A stretch of DNA of 7,658 nt from Rhodocyclaceae bacterium (GTDB lineage Bacteria > Pseudomonadota > Gammaproteobacteria > Burkholderiales > Rhodocyclaceae): positions 1-7,658 of the forward strand of contig JAEUNN010000278.1 in NCBI GenBank assembly GCA_016791085.1, in the 5' to 3' direction. A program made the position numbers and the translations under genes. The notes beneath the pieces are model-generated. The model did not search any database. It was not told the DNA's origin and saw nothing but the letters and a program-made list of their open reading frames with translations. This document shows positions 1 through 6,477 of this stretch, in pieces (position 1 is the stretch's first letter; each line of letters starts with the position of its first letter).

Positions 1-23
1 GCGAACATGTGTGAATCCGGTCC

Positions 24-1454
24 TTACTTGTTGCTCTGTTTCGTCGTATTGGCCAGCGCTTCGAGTTGCGTCGTCAGGAAGCTGGCGGTTTTCTGCATGC
101 TCGACACGATCGAGTCCATGGCATTGAATTGGGCGCGGTAACGTTTTTCCACGGCGTCGAGGCGTATGGTCAGTGCGTCGCGCTGGCGGTCGATGTTCTT
201 GACCTGGTTGTTCAATCCTTCGGTACGGCTGGTCAGGATGCCGCCGGTACCCAGCGCCTTATCCACCATACCCACGAATGCGCTTGCCAGTCCGTTGCCG
301 GTGCCGTTGCCGCGGAACAGCGCGGCGGCGGCGCCGCTGGTGATGGCCTGGTCCAGCTTGCTGCTATCGACTTGCAGCGTACCATCCTTTTGCAGCGCAA
401 TACCGATCGAAGAAAGCGTGCTGGAACCGCCTATTTCGCGCAATGCCGTCGAGGACAGATTTTGCTGCAGCGACAGCATGGTGCCTTCACCCTGCAGTAG
501 CGCGGCCTGTTTCGTGTCGGCGTTGTAGGCGGACAGATTCTTTACGGTAGTGATGGTGTCGTTGTACGCCTTCACGAAGGCCTGCACGGCGCTCACGGTG
601 GAACCGTTGTCGCGCGACACGGTAAGCGTGGTGGGACTGCCGCTATTGGTTTTGAACAGGTTCACCGTGACGCCGTCGATCAGGTCGGTAACCGTATTGG
701 ACGAGCGCGTGATGCTGAGGTTGTCCAGCTTGAACTGCGCGTCGCGCGCGGCCAGTTGTTCGGTAAGCCGCGTGGTGCCGCCGGTCGAGGCGTCATACAC
801 CAGCTGCGACAGTCCGGCGGCATCGGTATTGTTGCCGTCGTCGTCGGTGGTGGTGACGCGCAGGGCGTTTTTGGCGCCGGTGTCGTCCGAGGTGAGCAGC
901 AGCCGCGAACTTGATCCGTCATTCACGATGCTGGCGGTCACCCCGGCTTTGGCGCCGTTAATCGCGTCGCGTATGCCGGCGAGGGTATTGTTGTTTGAAT
1001 CTATCGTGAGCGTAAGTCCGCTCTTGGCGCTGTTGGCGGTGAAACTTCCGGCCGAATAGGTGCCGAAGTCGATTTGCAGGGTGCCCGTCCCGACCGTGGC
1101 GGTGCTGCCGGAAAAATTGCCGGATACGAGTTTCTGCGCCTGTGCGAGCTGGGTGATTTCGAGCGAATACGAGCCTGGTACGGCGCTGGTCGTGGCGCCG
1201 ACGCCGGCCACCGTGGAATCGGCAATACTTGCCCGGCGTCCGGCAAAAGTTGCCGTCAGTTGCAGCGCGCTGGCCGCCGTCTTCAATTGCGAGAACGCGC
1301 CCTTGACCGAACCGTAGGCGGAAATTTTTGCCTGTACGCCGGCTTCACGGGTAGCCAGCACCGTGATCGGCCGCCGTTCCAGCGACATGAGCTGGGTAAC
1401 CAGCCCGTTGATGTCCAGCCCCGAACCCAAGCCGGGGGATGATATGGTTGCCAT
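24..1454 (-). CDS. fliD: Flagellar filament cap protein FliD (hook-associated protein 2)
   Basis: FliD forms the cap at the distal end of the growing filament and helps exported flagellin subunits fold and insert. The 476-residue product starts MATISSPGLGSGLDINGLV, the hallmark FliD N-terminus (FliD_N about residues 9-108). A flagellin IN-type motif covers about 147-200 (GLTLTIDSNNNTLAGIRDAI and following). The FliD_C region runs from about 236 to 455 and ends in a long heptad-like helix (about 405-470) containing LDAVEKRYRAQFNAMDSIVS, which packs in the filament core. Length is normal for the family and no defect is visible. The ATG at 1452-1454 lies 16 bp after the flaG stop; only a weak AGG-type ribosome site is present, so translation may be coupled to flaG. 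The gene is probably the third of a fliC-flaG-fliD unit. It ends with TAA 23 bp from the window edge, so any following fliS/fliT cannot be seen. Confidence 0.96.
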   Translation of the reverse strand: MATISSPGLGSGLDINGLVTQLMSLERRPITVLATREAGVQAKISAYGSVKGAFSQLKTAASALQLTATFAGRRASIADSTVAGVGATTSAVPGSYSLEITQLAQAQKLVSGNFSGSTATVGTGTLQIDFGTYSAGSFTANSAKSGLTLTIDSNNNTLAGIRDAINGAKAGVTASIVNDGSSSRLLLTSDDTGAKNALRVTTTDDDGNNTDAAGLSQLVYDASTGGTTRLTEQLAARDAQFKLDNLSITRSSNTVTDLIDGVTVNLFKTNSGSPTTLTVSRDNGSTVSAVQAFVKAYNDTITTVKNLSAYNADTKQAALLQGEGTMLSLQQNLSSTALREIGGSSTLSSIGIALQKDGTLQVDSSKLDQAITSGAAAALFRGNGTGNGLASAFVGMVDKALGTGGILTSRTEGLNNQVKNIDRQRDALTIRLDAVEKRYRAQFNAMDSIVSSMQKTASFLTTQLEALANTTKQSNK

Positions 1455-1470
1455 GCTGCCTGGCCCTGGT

Positions 1471-1827
1471 TCAGGCCTTGCCCTGGATCAATTTACCCTG
1501 GGCCTTGCCGACCGAATGAATGAGATCGAGTATCTGTTCGCTGGGAATCTGGCGCAGCACCTTGTTGGTCGCCGTATCGACGAGCTTCACGATGGTACGG
1601 CCGGTTTCCCTGTCTATCGCCAGGAGCAAATTCTGCGCCAGTGGTTCGACCTGTTTGCGCAGTTGATCTACCGCGGCTTCCAGGTCTTCCTGCGACAGCG
1701 ACTTGGTTTGTTCGGATTTGGTTTCGGCAGATGGCGCAGCCGATGGCGTCGCGGACGGCTGTGCGCGCACAGTCGCAGCGCCGCTGTTCTGGGGCAGCGC
1801 CGCTGGCCCCAATGCGTTGATATCCAT
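1471..1827 (-). CDS. flaG: Flagellar protein FlaG
   Basis: This is a 118-residue FlaG-family protein. Residues 1-45 are Ala/Pro/Ser/Thr-rich and probably disordered. The conserved core at about 45-105 includes a helix (SLSQEDLEAAVDQLRKQVEP) and the family signature LLLAIDRETGRTIVKLVDTA followed by NKVLRQIPSEQILDLI. FlaG is a small protein commonly encoded between flagellin and fliD genes in polar flagellates; loss is reported to alter filament length or adhesion in some species, but its biochemical role is unclear. The ATG at 1825-1827 is supported by a GAGGA ribosome site nine bases upstream (1837-1841). It begins 65 bp after fliC and ends 16 bp before fliD, and no promoter is evident in those gaps, so it probably depends on read-through from fliC. 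Length and motif order are normal. Confidence 0.93.
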   Translation of the reverse strand: MDINALGPAALPQNSGAATVRAQPSATPSAAPSAETKSEQTKSLSQEDLEAAVDQLRKQVEPLAQNLLLAIDRETGRTIVKLVDTATNKVLRQIPSEQILDLIHSVGKAQGKLIQGKA

Positions 1828-1836
1828 CGCTATAAG

Positions 1837-1841
1837 TCCTC
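1837..1841 (-). promoter_or_regulatory. Ribosome binding site of flaG
   Basis: GAGGA on the minus strand, nine bases before the flaG ATG. It fixes the flaG start and shows that flaG has its own initiation signal although it is probably transcribed from the flagellin promoter. Confidence 0.65.
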
Positions 1842-1852
1842 AGGCGTGAGAG

Positions 1853-1876
1853 CGCGGCGCCCGCGCGGGCGCCGCG
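1853..1876 (-). terminator. Perfect 24-bp GC palindrome between fliC and flaG; probable attenuator or mRNA 3'-end hairpin
   Basis: Each 12-base arm reads CGCGGCGCCCGC and the second is its exact reverse complement, so the transcript can form a very stable hairpin 16 bases after the fliC stop. The RNA after it reads CUCUCACGCC, without a U-run, so it is not a textbook Rho-independent terminator. The likely role, by inference, is partial termination or protection of the abundant fliC mRNA from 3' exonucleases, setting a high flagellin to FlaG/FliD ratio. The same string also reads as a hairpin on the other strand, but no plus-strand gene ends here. Confidence 0.5.
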
Positions 1877-1892
1877 TCATTTCCCTGTACTA

Positions 1893-3674
1893 TCAGCCGA
1901 GCAGCTTCAGGACTTGCTGCGGCGCGGAGTTGGCTTGCGCCAGCATGGCCGTACCGGCCTGTTGCAGTATCTGCGCGCGCGACAGGTTGGCGGTTTCCGC
2001 CGCGAAGTCGGCATCCTGGATGCGGCTGCGTGCGGCCGACAGGTTGTCGGACGTGGTCTGCAGGTTGCTGATCGAGGACGTGAAGCGGTTCTGCAGGGCG
2101 CCCAGGTCGGCACGCGCGTTATTCACGGTCTGCAACGCGGCGTCGAGGGTCTGGATCGCGGTCTGCGCGCCGGCCACCGTGGTGAGGTCCAGGGTCGCGA
2201 CGCCCGCACCGACGGTTACCGTAGCCGACTGATCCTGCTCGATGAAGCCCAGCACGGTGTTCGCAGTGCCTGCGTCGGCGGTGGTCGTCGCAGCGGCGAC
2301 AGCCGAGTCGCCAGCCGTGGAGCCGCCCGTGCCGCCCGGATCGTCGTCGATCACGATGTCCTGACCGGCATTCAGGATGAGGCTTGCCGAGTCCTTGTCG
2401 AAGCTCGCGACCACCCCGGTCTGCTGGGACTTGGCGTTGATCGCCTTGACCAGATCTTCGCCGTTCTTCGTGACATTGGTGCCGGTGGTGCCGGTGAAGC
2501 GCACGCCATTGATCGAAAAATCGTAGGCGCCGCCGGTACCGGTTACCGTCGAACTTACCGAGGCCTGGTCCATCGCCGCCGTGCCGCCGACCTGGATGCC
2601 ATTGGCGGAGGTCGAGGACAGGGATACCTTGCCGAACGCGAAAGTGTCGTCGGTGAGGCCGGTGTCGCCCATGGTGCCGTTATGGATTTCGATGTTGCGG
2701 CCATCCGCGGCGGTAAGCGTGAGCGCATTGCTGCTGGTGTCGTAGGCTGCCGTCACGCCGGTCTGCACCGACTTGGCATTGATTGCCGCGGCCACCGCGT
2801 TGGCATTGGCGTTGGCATCGACCGTGCCGGTGATGCCGCTGATGGTGACGCCATTCAAGTCGAAACTGAAGGCGCCGCCGGCCGTGCCGACCGCGGCACC
2901 TTGTATCGTGGTCGCGCCCACCGTGGCGGTAACGCCGGTCTGGCCGCTCACGGCGTTGATGGCGGCCGCCTTGGCGATCGCGCTGCCGTCGGAAAATACC
3001 GTCGACACGCCATCGCTGGTGGTGGCGCCGACGGCGATGCCATTGAGCGTCAGCGCACCGGCGTACAGACCGCCCACGCCGGAAAAGCCGGAACTCGAGT
3101 TGGTCTGGTCACCGATGGTCGCACCGGTAATGGTGGTGGAGAAGCTGGAGGTCGAACCTACGCCCAGCGCGTTGGCCTGCATGTTGCCGATCGAATTGAT
3201 CGTGATGGTCTGGTTCGCATTCGCGCCGACCTGGAAGCCCGCGTTGGCAAACGTGCCGTCGAGCAGACTCACGCCGTTGAAATTGGTTTGCGAGGCGACG
3301 CTATTGATCTGCTGCACCAGCTGCGACACTTCTTTTTGCAGCGAGGCGCGGTCGGTCGCGCTGTTCGATGCGTTGGATGCCTGCACGGCCAGTTCGCGCA
3401 TGCGTTGCAGCGAATCGGCGATATTCGATACCGCGCCTTCGGCCGTCTGGGCCAGGGAAATGCCGTCATTGGCATTGCGCACGGCCTGGTTCAGGCCGCG
3501 GACTTGCGAAGTCATGCGCTCAGCGATCGCGGAACCGGCGGCGTCGTCTTTCGCGCTATTGATGCGCAGGCCCGAGGACAGGCGCTGCAGCGCGGTCGTC
3601 AGACTGGCTTGCGACGAATTCAGATTGCGCTGGGCCGTCTGCGACGAAATGTTGGTGTTGATCATGGATGCCAT
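1893..3674 (-). CDS. fliC: Flagellin, with three IN-type modules in its central region
   Basis: This is the filament subunit, exported by the flagellar type III apparatus and polymerised under the FliD cap. I place the start at the ATG at 3672-3674 (MASMINTNISS), giving 593 residues, because it matches the canonical flagellin N-terminus and has a GAGGAG site nine bases upstream. The N-terminal D0/D1 region (about 1-145) includes RLSSGLRINSAKDDAAG and LQRMRELAVQASN. The C-terminal D1/D0 region (about 505-593) includes SRIQDADFAAETANLSRAQI and ends VLKLLG. The variable central region (about 170-495) is Ala/Gly/Thr/Ser-rich with repeated IN-type modules. The protein is longer than a minimal flagellin of about 280-300 residues, so the filament should carry sizeable outer domains. 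No cysteine is present. A sigma-28-type promoter lies about 90 bp upstream. An in-frame GTG at 3761 would add 29 unlike residues and lies upstream of the predicted transcript start. Confidence 0.96.
   Translation of the reverse strand: MASMINTNISSQTAQRNLNSSQASLTTALQRLSSGLRINSAKDDAAGSAIAERMTSQVRGLNQAVRNANDGISLAQTAEGAVSNIADSLQRMRELAVQASNASNSATDRASLQKEVSQLVQQINSVASQTNFNGVSLLDGTFANAGFQVGANANQTITINSIGNMQANALGVGSTSSFSTTITGATIGDQTNSSSGFSGVGGLYAGALTLNGIAVGATTSDGVSTVFSDGSAIAKAAAINAVSGQTGVTATVGATTIQGAAVGTAGGAFSFDLNGVTISGITGTVDANANANAVAAAINAKSVQTGVTAAYDTSSNALTLTAADGRNIEIHNGTMGDTGLTDDTFAFGKVSLSSTSANGIQVGGTAAMDQASVSSTVTGTGGAYDFSINGVRFTGTTGTNVTKNGEDLVKAINAKSQQTGVVASFDKDSASLILNAGQDIVIDDDPGGTGGSTAGDSAVAAATTTADAGTANTVLGFIEQDQSATVTVGAGVATLDLTTVAGAQTAIQTLDAALQTVNNARADLGALQNRFTSSISNLQTTSDNLSAARSRIQDADFAAETANLSRAQILQQAGTAMLAQANSAPQQVLKLLG
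2343..3062 (-). repeat. Three degenerate IN-type modules within the flagellin central domain
   Basis: Three related segments can be aligned by eye at flagellin residues about 205-264, 268-330 and 383-444. Each has a 'G(A)-x-F/L-x-(L/I)NG' strand pair followed by a helix of the form AAINAKSxQTGV: AAAINAVSGQTGVTATV, VAAAINAKSVQTGVTAAYD and LVKAINAKSQQTGVVASFD. This pattern fits the flagellin hook IN motif (Flagellin_IN family). Similarity is also visible in DNA, for example 'ccggtctg' followed by 'cggcgttgat' or 'tggcattgat' near 2937, 2759 and 2418. The modules probably form the outer filament domains. Confidence 0.7.
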
Positions 3675-3683
3675 TTCGGTACT

Positions 3684-3689
3684 CTCCTC
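3684..3689 (-). promoter_or_regulatory. Ribosome binding site of fliC
   Basis: GAGGAG, nine bases before the ATG at 3674. It decides the flagellin start in favour of MASMINTN over the upstream in-frame GTG, and its strength suits a highly translated gene. Confidence 0.75.
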
Positions 3690-3762
3690 AAACTGGTTGA
3701 TCGGTTCCGGCAGCATGTTGCGCACTATTTGGTGCGTAGCGATGTTGTCGCCGTCATGCACC

Positions 3763-3789
3763 TTTACGGAGCTTTGTCAGCAAGCTTTA
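3763..3789 (-). promoter_or_regulatory. Sigma-28 (FliA)-type promoter of fliC
   Basis: The minus strand reads TAAAGCTT (3789-3782), an 11-base spacer, then TCCGTAAA (3770-3763). The known enterobacterial FliA consensus is TAAAGTTT-N11-GCCGATAA, so the -35 matches 7 of 8, the spacing is exact and the -10 matches 5 of 8. Transcription would start near 3756, giving a leader of about 80 bases before the ATG. The leader contains a weak hairpin (GCGA/TCGC around 3739-3751). Position, strand and spacing fit a class 3 flagellin promoter; the -10 departs from consensus in the same way as the element upstream of the cyclase gene. Confidence 0.68.
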
Positions 3790-3811
3790 GGCCGGTACTG
3801 GCCGCAACGTG

Positions 3812-3845
3812 AAAAATGTGCGCAAACGCATATCCGGCGCTTGCG
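3812..3845 (-). terminator. Rho-independent-type terminator downstream of the diguanylate cyclase gene
   Basis: In minus-strand RNA an 8-bp stem (CGCAAGCG pairing with CGUUUGCG, one G-U pair) closes a 9-base loop and is followed by CACA and then five U. It lies about 108 bases after the cyclase stop and just upstream of the fliC -35 box, so it would insulate the flagellin promoter from upstream transcription. The four-base gap before the U-run makes it less than ideal. Confidence 0.5.
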
Positions 3846-3952
3846 AGCACATGGGCCTGGAGCGGGCCGGGCCGGCACGTGCCGATGAGAATGCGGGCAG
3901 GCGCGCACCACGACCCGGGCGCGTGCCCGGCCGGCACCGGCGCAAAGTGGCT
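3846..3952. other. GC-rich spacer after the cyclase gene, with small inverted repeats
   Basis: This is the 3' untranslated stretch between the cyclase stop and the terminator. It holds a perfect 12-bp palindrome (CGGCACGTGCCG, 3873-3884) and a 6-bp stem with 4-base loop (CCGGGC/GCCCGG, 3915-3930). Neither has a U-run. I see no reading frame with a ribosome site here. The 12-bp palindrome could be a protein-binding site, but nothing in the sequence identifies one. Confidence 0.35.
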
Positions 3953-5668
3953 TCAGGCCGGCAGGGGAGAGGATTCGACGCGATTGCGGCCGGCCTGTTT
4001 GGCCCGGTACATGGCCGCATCGGCGCGTTCCAGCGCGGCGTCGCGCTCTTCCGCGGCGCCAACCGGGGTTACGCCGGCCGAAAAGGTGATCAGCACGCGC
4101 TCGTTATTGGCGAGGAACAGGCGCCGCGTAAGTTCGCGCTGCAGCCGCACCAGCACGCTGGAGGCGGCTTCCAGCTCGGTATCCGGCAGCAGGATCACGA
4201 ATTCCTCGCCGCCGTAGCGCGCCAGCACGTCCTGCGGGCGCAGGCATTCGCGCACGGTTTGCGCGAGGTGCACGAGCGCGGCGTCGCCGGCGCGGTGGCC
4301 ATAGGTGTCGTTCAGTCGCTTGAAGTTATCCAGGTCTATCACCGCCACGCACAAACTCGCGCTGCGGCGCCGCGCGCGTTGCTGTTCGCGCTCGAATGTT
4401 TCGTCCAGGCCCTTGCGGTTGAGCGCCCCGGTCAGCTGGTCGTGCCGCACCATGGCGCTGGCTTCCGCCAGTTCGCGCTGCAGGCGCGCAATTTCGCGCT
4501 CGGCCTGTTCGACGCGTTGCTGGCGATCGAGCATTTCGTCGTGCGAAGTCTGGACGGATATTTGCATGGCACGCGTTTCGCCCAGCACTTCCTGCACCAG
4601 GCCGGCCAGGGTATCGACGTTTTCCGCGCGCCCTATGCGCTGCGCGAAGCCGCCCAGTTTTTCGGAATATCCGGCGGTGGAGCGGGTGAAGCCGGACAGG
4701 TGTTCGATGAAGCCGGCCAGCATGGCCTTGATGTTGTCCTTGGCTTCCTTGAGGTTGTCGCGCAGGGCGCTTTGTTTGAGCACCACGTCCTTCAGGCGCC
4801 GCTCGACATCTTCCAGGTGCTGCTGATTCAGCGGGCGGCTCAGCAAATCGCCCAGCATGGCCATCTGCCCCTGCAGCCACTGGTCGTCGCCGACCAGTTC
4901 GGCGACGTTCTGGACGATCAGGCGCAGCACCGACTGCAAGGTTTCCTGCAGTTCGCGCCGCTCCGCCGACACCCATTGCACGCGGTAAGCCAGCTCGCGA
5001 AATTCGCCGCGGCGATCGGCAATGTCCTGTGCCTGCGTGGCTTCGCGCACATAGCGAGCAAGACGCAAAGTTTGCGAGTGCAATTCCGGCGTGTCTTCGA
5101 GCAGTTGCCCGAGCACGCGCTCCAGCAAATCCGCCAGCGCGTCGCGCAGGTCGGCGAATTCGGCTTCCGGCATGCCGCTGTTGGCGCTGTCGGCGCTCAC
5201 CTGCGCGGGCTGGGCGTTCCAGGTGCGCAGCATGCCCAGCAGGCGCGGATAGAGCTGGTCACCGTCCGTGCCGCCGGACTGTACGACTTCGTCCAGGTCG
5301 CGTTTGCGCGCATCGCCGTCGCCCGCCAGTGCGGCCGTCACCACTTCGCGCAGCAGGTGACCCCAGTTGCGCGTGCGCTCTATCTTGCGCACGGTCAGTT
5401 CGCGCAATACCGCGGCGATTTCCGGCCAGCTGCGGGTCTGCACGGCGGCATCCAGCATGTTGGCGGCTTCCAGCTGTTCCGGCGTGGCGCGCGGCATGGA
5501 CGCCGCGACGTGCTTCAAAGCACGCTCGGGAAACGCGTCGGTGGCCGGCGTACCGGAAATTTCGTGGTACAGCGAACGGTAATTGTCGGGTGTGGGCGGA
5601 ATTTTGCGCACGGCGAGGCGCCGCAGCGCTTCACGCGCGACATCTGAAGGTTGCGAGGTGTCCGCCAT
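3953..5668 (-). CDS. Diguanylate cyclase (GGDEF domain) with long helical N-terminal region
   Basis: The predicted enzyme joins two GTP into cyclic di-GMP, the messenger that usually favours biofilm over motility. The product is 571 residues. The C-terminal GGDEF domain (about 405-565) holds IDLDNFKRLNDTYGHRAGD, with metal ligand D445, base contacts N453 and D462, and the GGEEF motif at 486-490. RPQD at 477-480 is an RxxD inhibitory I-site, so product feedback is expected. Residues 1-400 are almost wholly helical, start with PSDVAREALRRLAVRKIPPT, and show no membrane segment, so the enzyme is probably cytoplasmic. A charged helix (about 376-405) leads into the GGDEF domain like a signalling coiled coil. 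No EAL or HD-GYP domain is present. The ATG at 5668 lacks a strong ribosome site. A sigma-28-like promoter lies about 32 bases upstream, and fliC follows on the same strand. The input signal is unknown. Confidence 0.93.
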   Translation of the reverse strand: MADTSQPSDVAREALRRLAVRKIPPTPDNYRSLYHEISGTPATDAFPERALKHVAASMPRATPEQLEAANMLDAAVQTRSWPEIAAVLRELTVRKIERTRNWGHLLREVVTAALAGDGDARKRDLDEVVQSGGTDGDQLYPRLLGMLRTWNAQPAQVSADSANSGMPEAEFADLRDALADLLERVLGQLLEDTPELHSQTLRLARYVREATQAQDIADRRGEFRELAYRVQWVSAERRELQETLQSVLRLIVQNVAELVGDDQWLQGQMAMLGDLLSRPLNQQHLEDVERRLKDVVLKQSALRDNLKEAKDNIKAMLAGFIEHLSGFTRSTAGYSEKLGGFAQRIGRAENVDTLAGLVQEVLGETRAMQISVQTSHDEMLDRQQRVEQAEREIARLQRELAEASAMVRHDQLTGALNRKGLDETFEREQQRARRRSASLCVAVIDLDNFKRLNDTYGHRAGDAALVHLAQTVRECLRPQDVLARYGGEEFVILLPDTELEAASSVLVRLQRELTRRLFLANNERVLITFSAGVTPVGAAEERDAALERADAAMYRAKQAGRNRVESSPLPA

Positions 5669-5699
5669 GGGAGGTCGAATGGGAGCCGGTTCTGCTGCT

Positions 5700-5726
5700 T
5701 TTACGGCCTGCCGGTGGCAGTCTTGA
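5700..5726 (-). promoter_or_regulatory. Possible sigma-28 (FliA)-type promoter of the diguanylate cyclase gene
   Basis: The minus strand reads TCAAGACT (5726-5719), an 11-base spacer, then GCCGTAAA (5707-5700). Against TAAAGTTT-N11-GCCGATAA the -35 matches 5 of 8 and the -10 matches 6 of 8, with exact spacing. The -10 shares CCGTAAA with the fliC promoter in this window. Transcription would start near 5693, about 25 bases before the ATG. The weak -35 makes this less secure than the fliC element. Confidence 0.5.
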
Positions 5727-5804
5727 GCCCCCGCGACGGCGCTTCCGTGACGCGCTAGGCGCAGCGGGCGGCAGCGCGCCGGCCTGCCTAGGGCCGCGCC
5801 CGGC

Positions 5805-5834
5805 CCGGCCGCCAGGAGGGGCGGATGCGGCCGG
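5805..5834 (-). terminator. GC hairpin just after the response regulator gene
   Basis: A perfect 8-bp stem (CCGGCCGC/GCGGCCGG) with a 14-base loop begins four bases after the regulator stop codon. No U-run follows, so it could be a weak or Rho-assisted terminator, or an mRNA end stabiliser. The remainder of the 170-bp gap to the cyclase gene (5669-5838) is GC-rich and holds only the promoter-like element at 5700-5726. Confidence 0.4.
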
Positions 5835-5838
5835 CGGA

Positions 5839-6477
5839 CTATTCGACCAGGCCGTGTTTCATGGCGTAATGGGTCAGTTCGGCGTTGTTCTTGAGACCCA
5901 TTTTTTCCAGCAGGCGGGTGCGATAGACGCTTACGGTCTTGACCGAGAGGTTAAGTTCTTCGGCGATCGAAGACAGGTTTTTGCCCGAGGCGATCATGCA
6001 CAGCGTCTGGTATTCGCGATCGGACAATTGTTCGTGCGGCGGCTTGTCGGTGTCCTTGGTGATGGCATCGGCAAGTTCCAGCGCCAGCGACGGGCTGATG
6101 AATTTTTTGCCGCTCGCCACCTGGCGCAGCGCCGTCACGAGTTGCTCGGGCGCGCTCTGTTTGGTCAGGTAGCCCGAAGCGCCGGCCTTGAGCGCGCGTA
6201 TCGCGTATTGGTCTTCCGGATGCATGGACAGCACCAGCACCGGCAGGCGCGGAAATTCCTTGCGCACCAGCTTGAGCGTATCGATGCCGTTACGTACCGG
6301 CATGGAAACGTCCAGCATCAGCAGATCGAATGCGTCCTGGCGCAATTTCTGCATGCACTCCACGCCATCCTCGGCTTCGCCGGCAACTTCGAATTCCTCG
6401 GCATCGGCCACGATCTGGCGCAAACCATGACGCACGATGGCGTGGTCGTCGGCTATCAGTATGCGAATTTTTCCCAT
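5839..6477 (-). CDS. NarL/FixJ-family two-component response regulator
   Basis: The 212-residue product is a DNA-binding transcriptional regulator switched by phosphorylation. The receiver domain (about 3-120) has the acidic pair D10-D11, the phospho-acceptor D56 in LLMLDVSMP, switch serine S84 in LVLSMHPED and lysine K106 in GYLTK. The LuxR-type helix-turn-helix (about 148-210) reads LSDREYQTLCMIASGKNLSS and IAEELNLSVKTVSVYRTRLL, the usual NarL-class recognition region. All key residues are present. The start is well fixed because an in-frame TAG lies three codons upstream of the ATG; no good ribosome site is visible. Its likely partner is the histidine kinase 141 bp upstream on the same strand. 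Target genes cannot be read from the sequence; the flagellar and cyclase genes downstream are candidates by position only. GacA/UvrY-like regulators belong to the same class, but I cannot assign that identity. Confidence 0.94.
   Translation of the reverse strand: MGKIRILIADDHAIVRHGLRQIVADAEEFEVAGEAEDGVECMQKLRQDAFDLLMLDVSMPVRNGIDTLKLVRKEFPRLPVLVLSMHPEDQYAIRALKAGASGYLTKQSAPEQLVTALRQVASGKKFISPSLALELADAITKDTDKPPHEQLSDREYQTLCMIASGKNLSSIAEELNLSVKTVSVYRTRLLEKMGLKNNAELTHYAMKHGLVE

Noticed and set aside
1464..1501. Three CCCTGG strings around the flaG-fliD junction
   Set aside because: Two are part of flaG codons, spacing is irregular, and the 6-base unit is common in GC-rich DNA; no repeat array or site is implied.
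3675..3761. N-terminal extension of flagellin from an in-frame GTG at 3761
   Set aside because: The 29 extra residues do not resemble any flagellin N-terminus, the GTG lies upstream of the predicted transcript start, and a strong ribosome site serves the ATG at 3674.
1914..3812. Long plus-strand open frame (about 630 codons) opposite fliC
   Set aside because: It mirrors the flagellin codons, its translation is Arg/Gly-rich with no recognisable domain, and it runs through the fliC promoter. Such antisense frames are common in GC-rich genes.
3809..5647. Long plus-strand open frame (about 610 codons) opposite the diguanylate cyclase
   Set aside because: It is the shadow of a well-supported minus-strand gene; the product is low-complexity (His/Ala/Arg/Gln-rich) with no domain.
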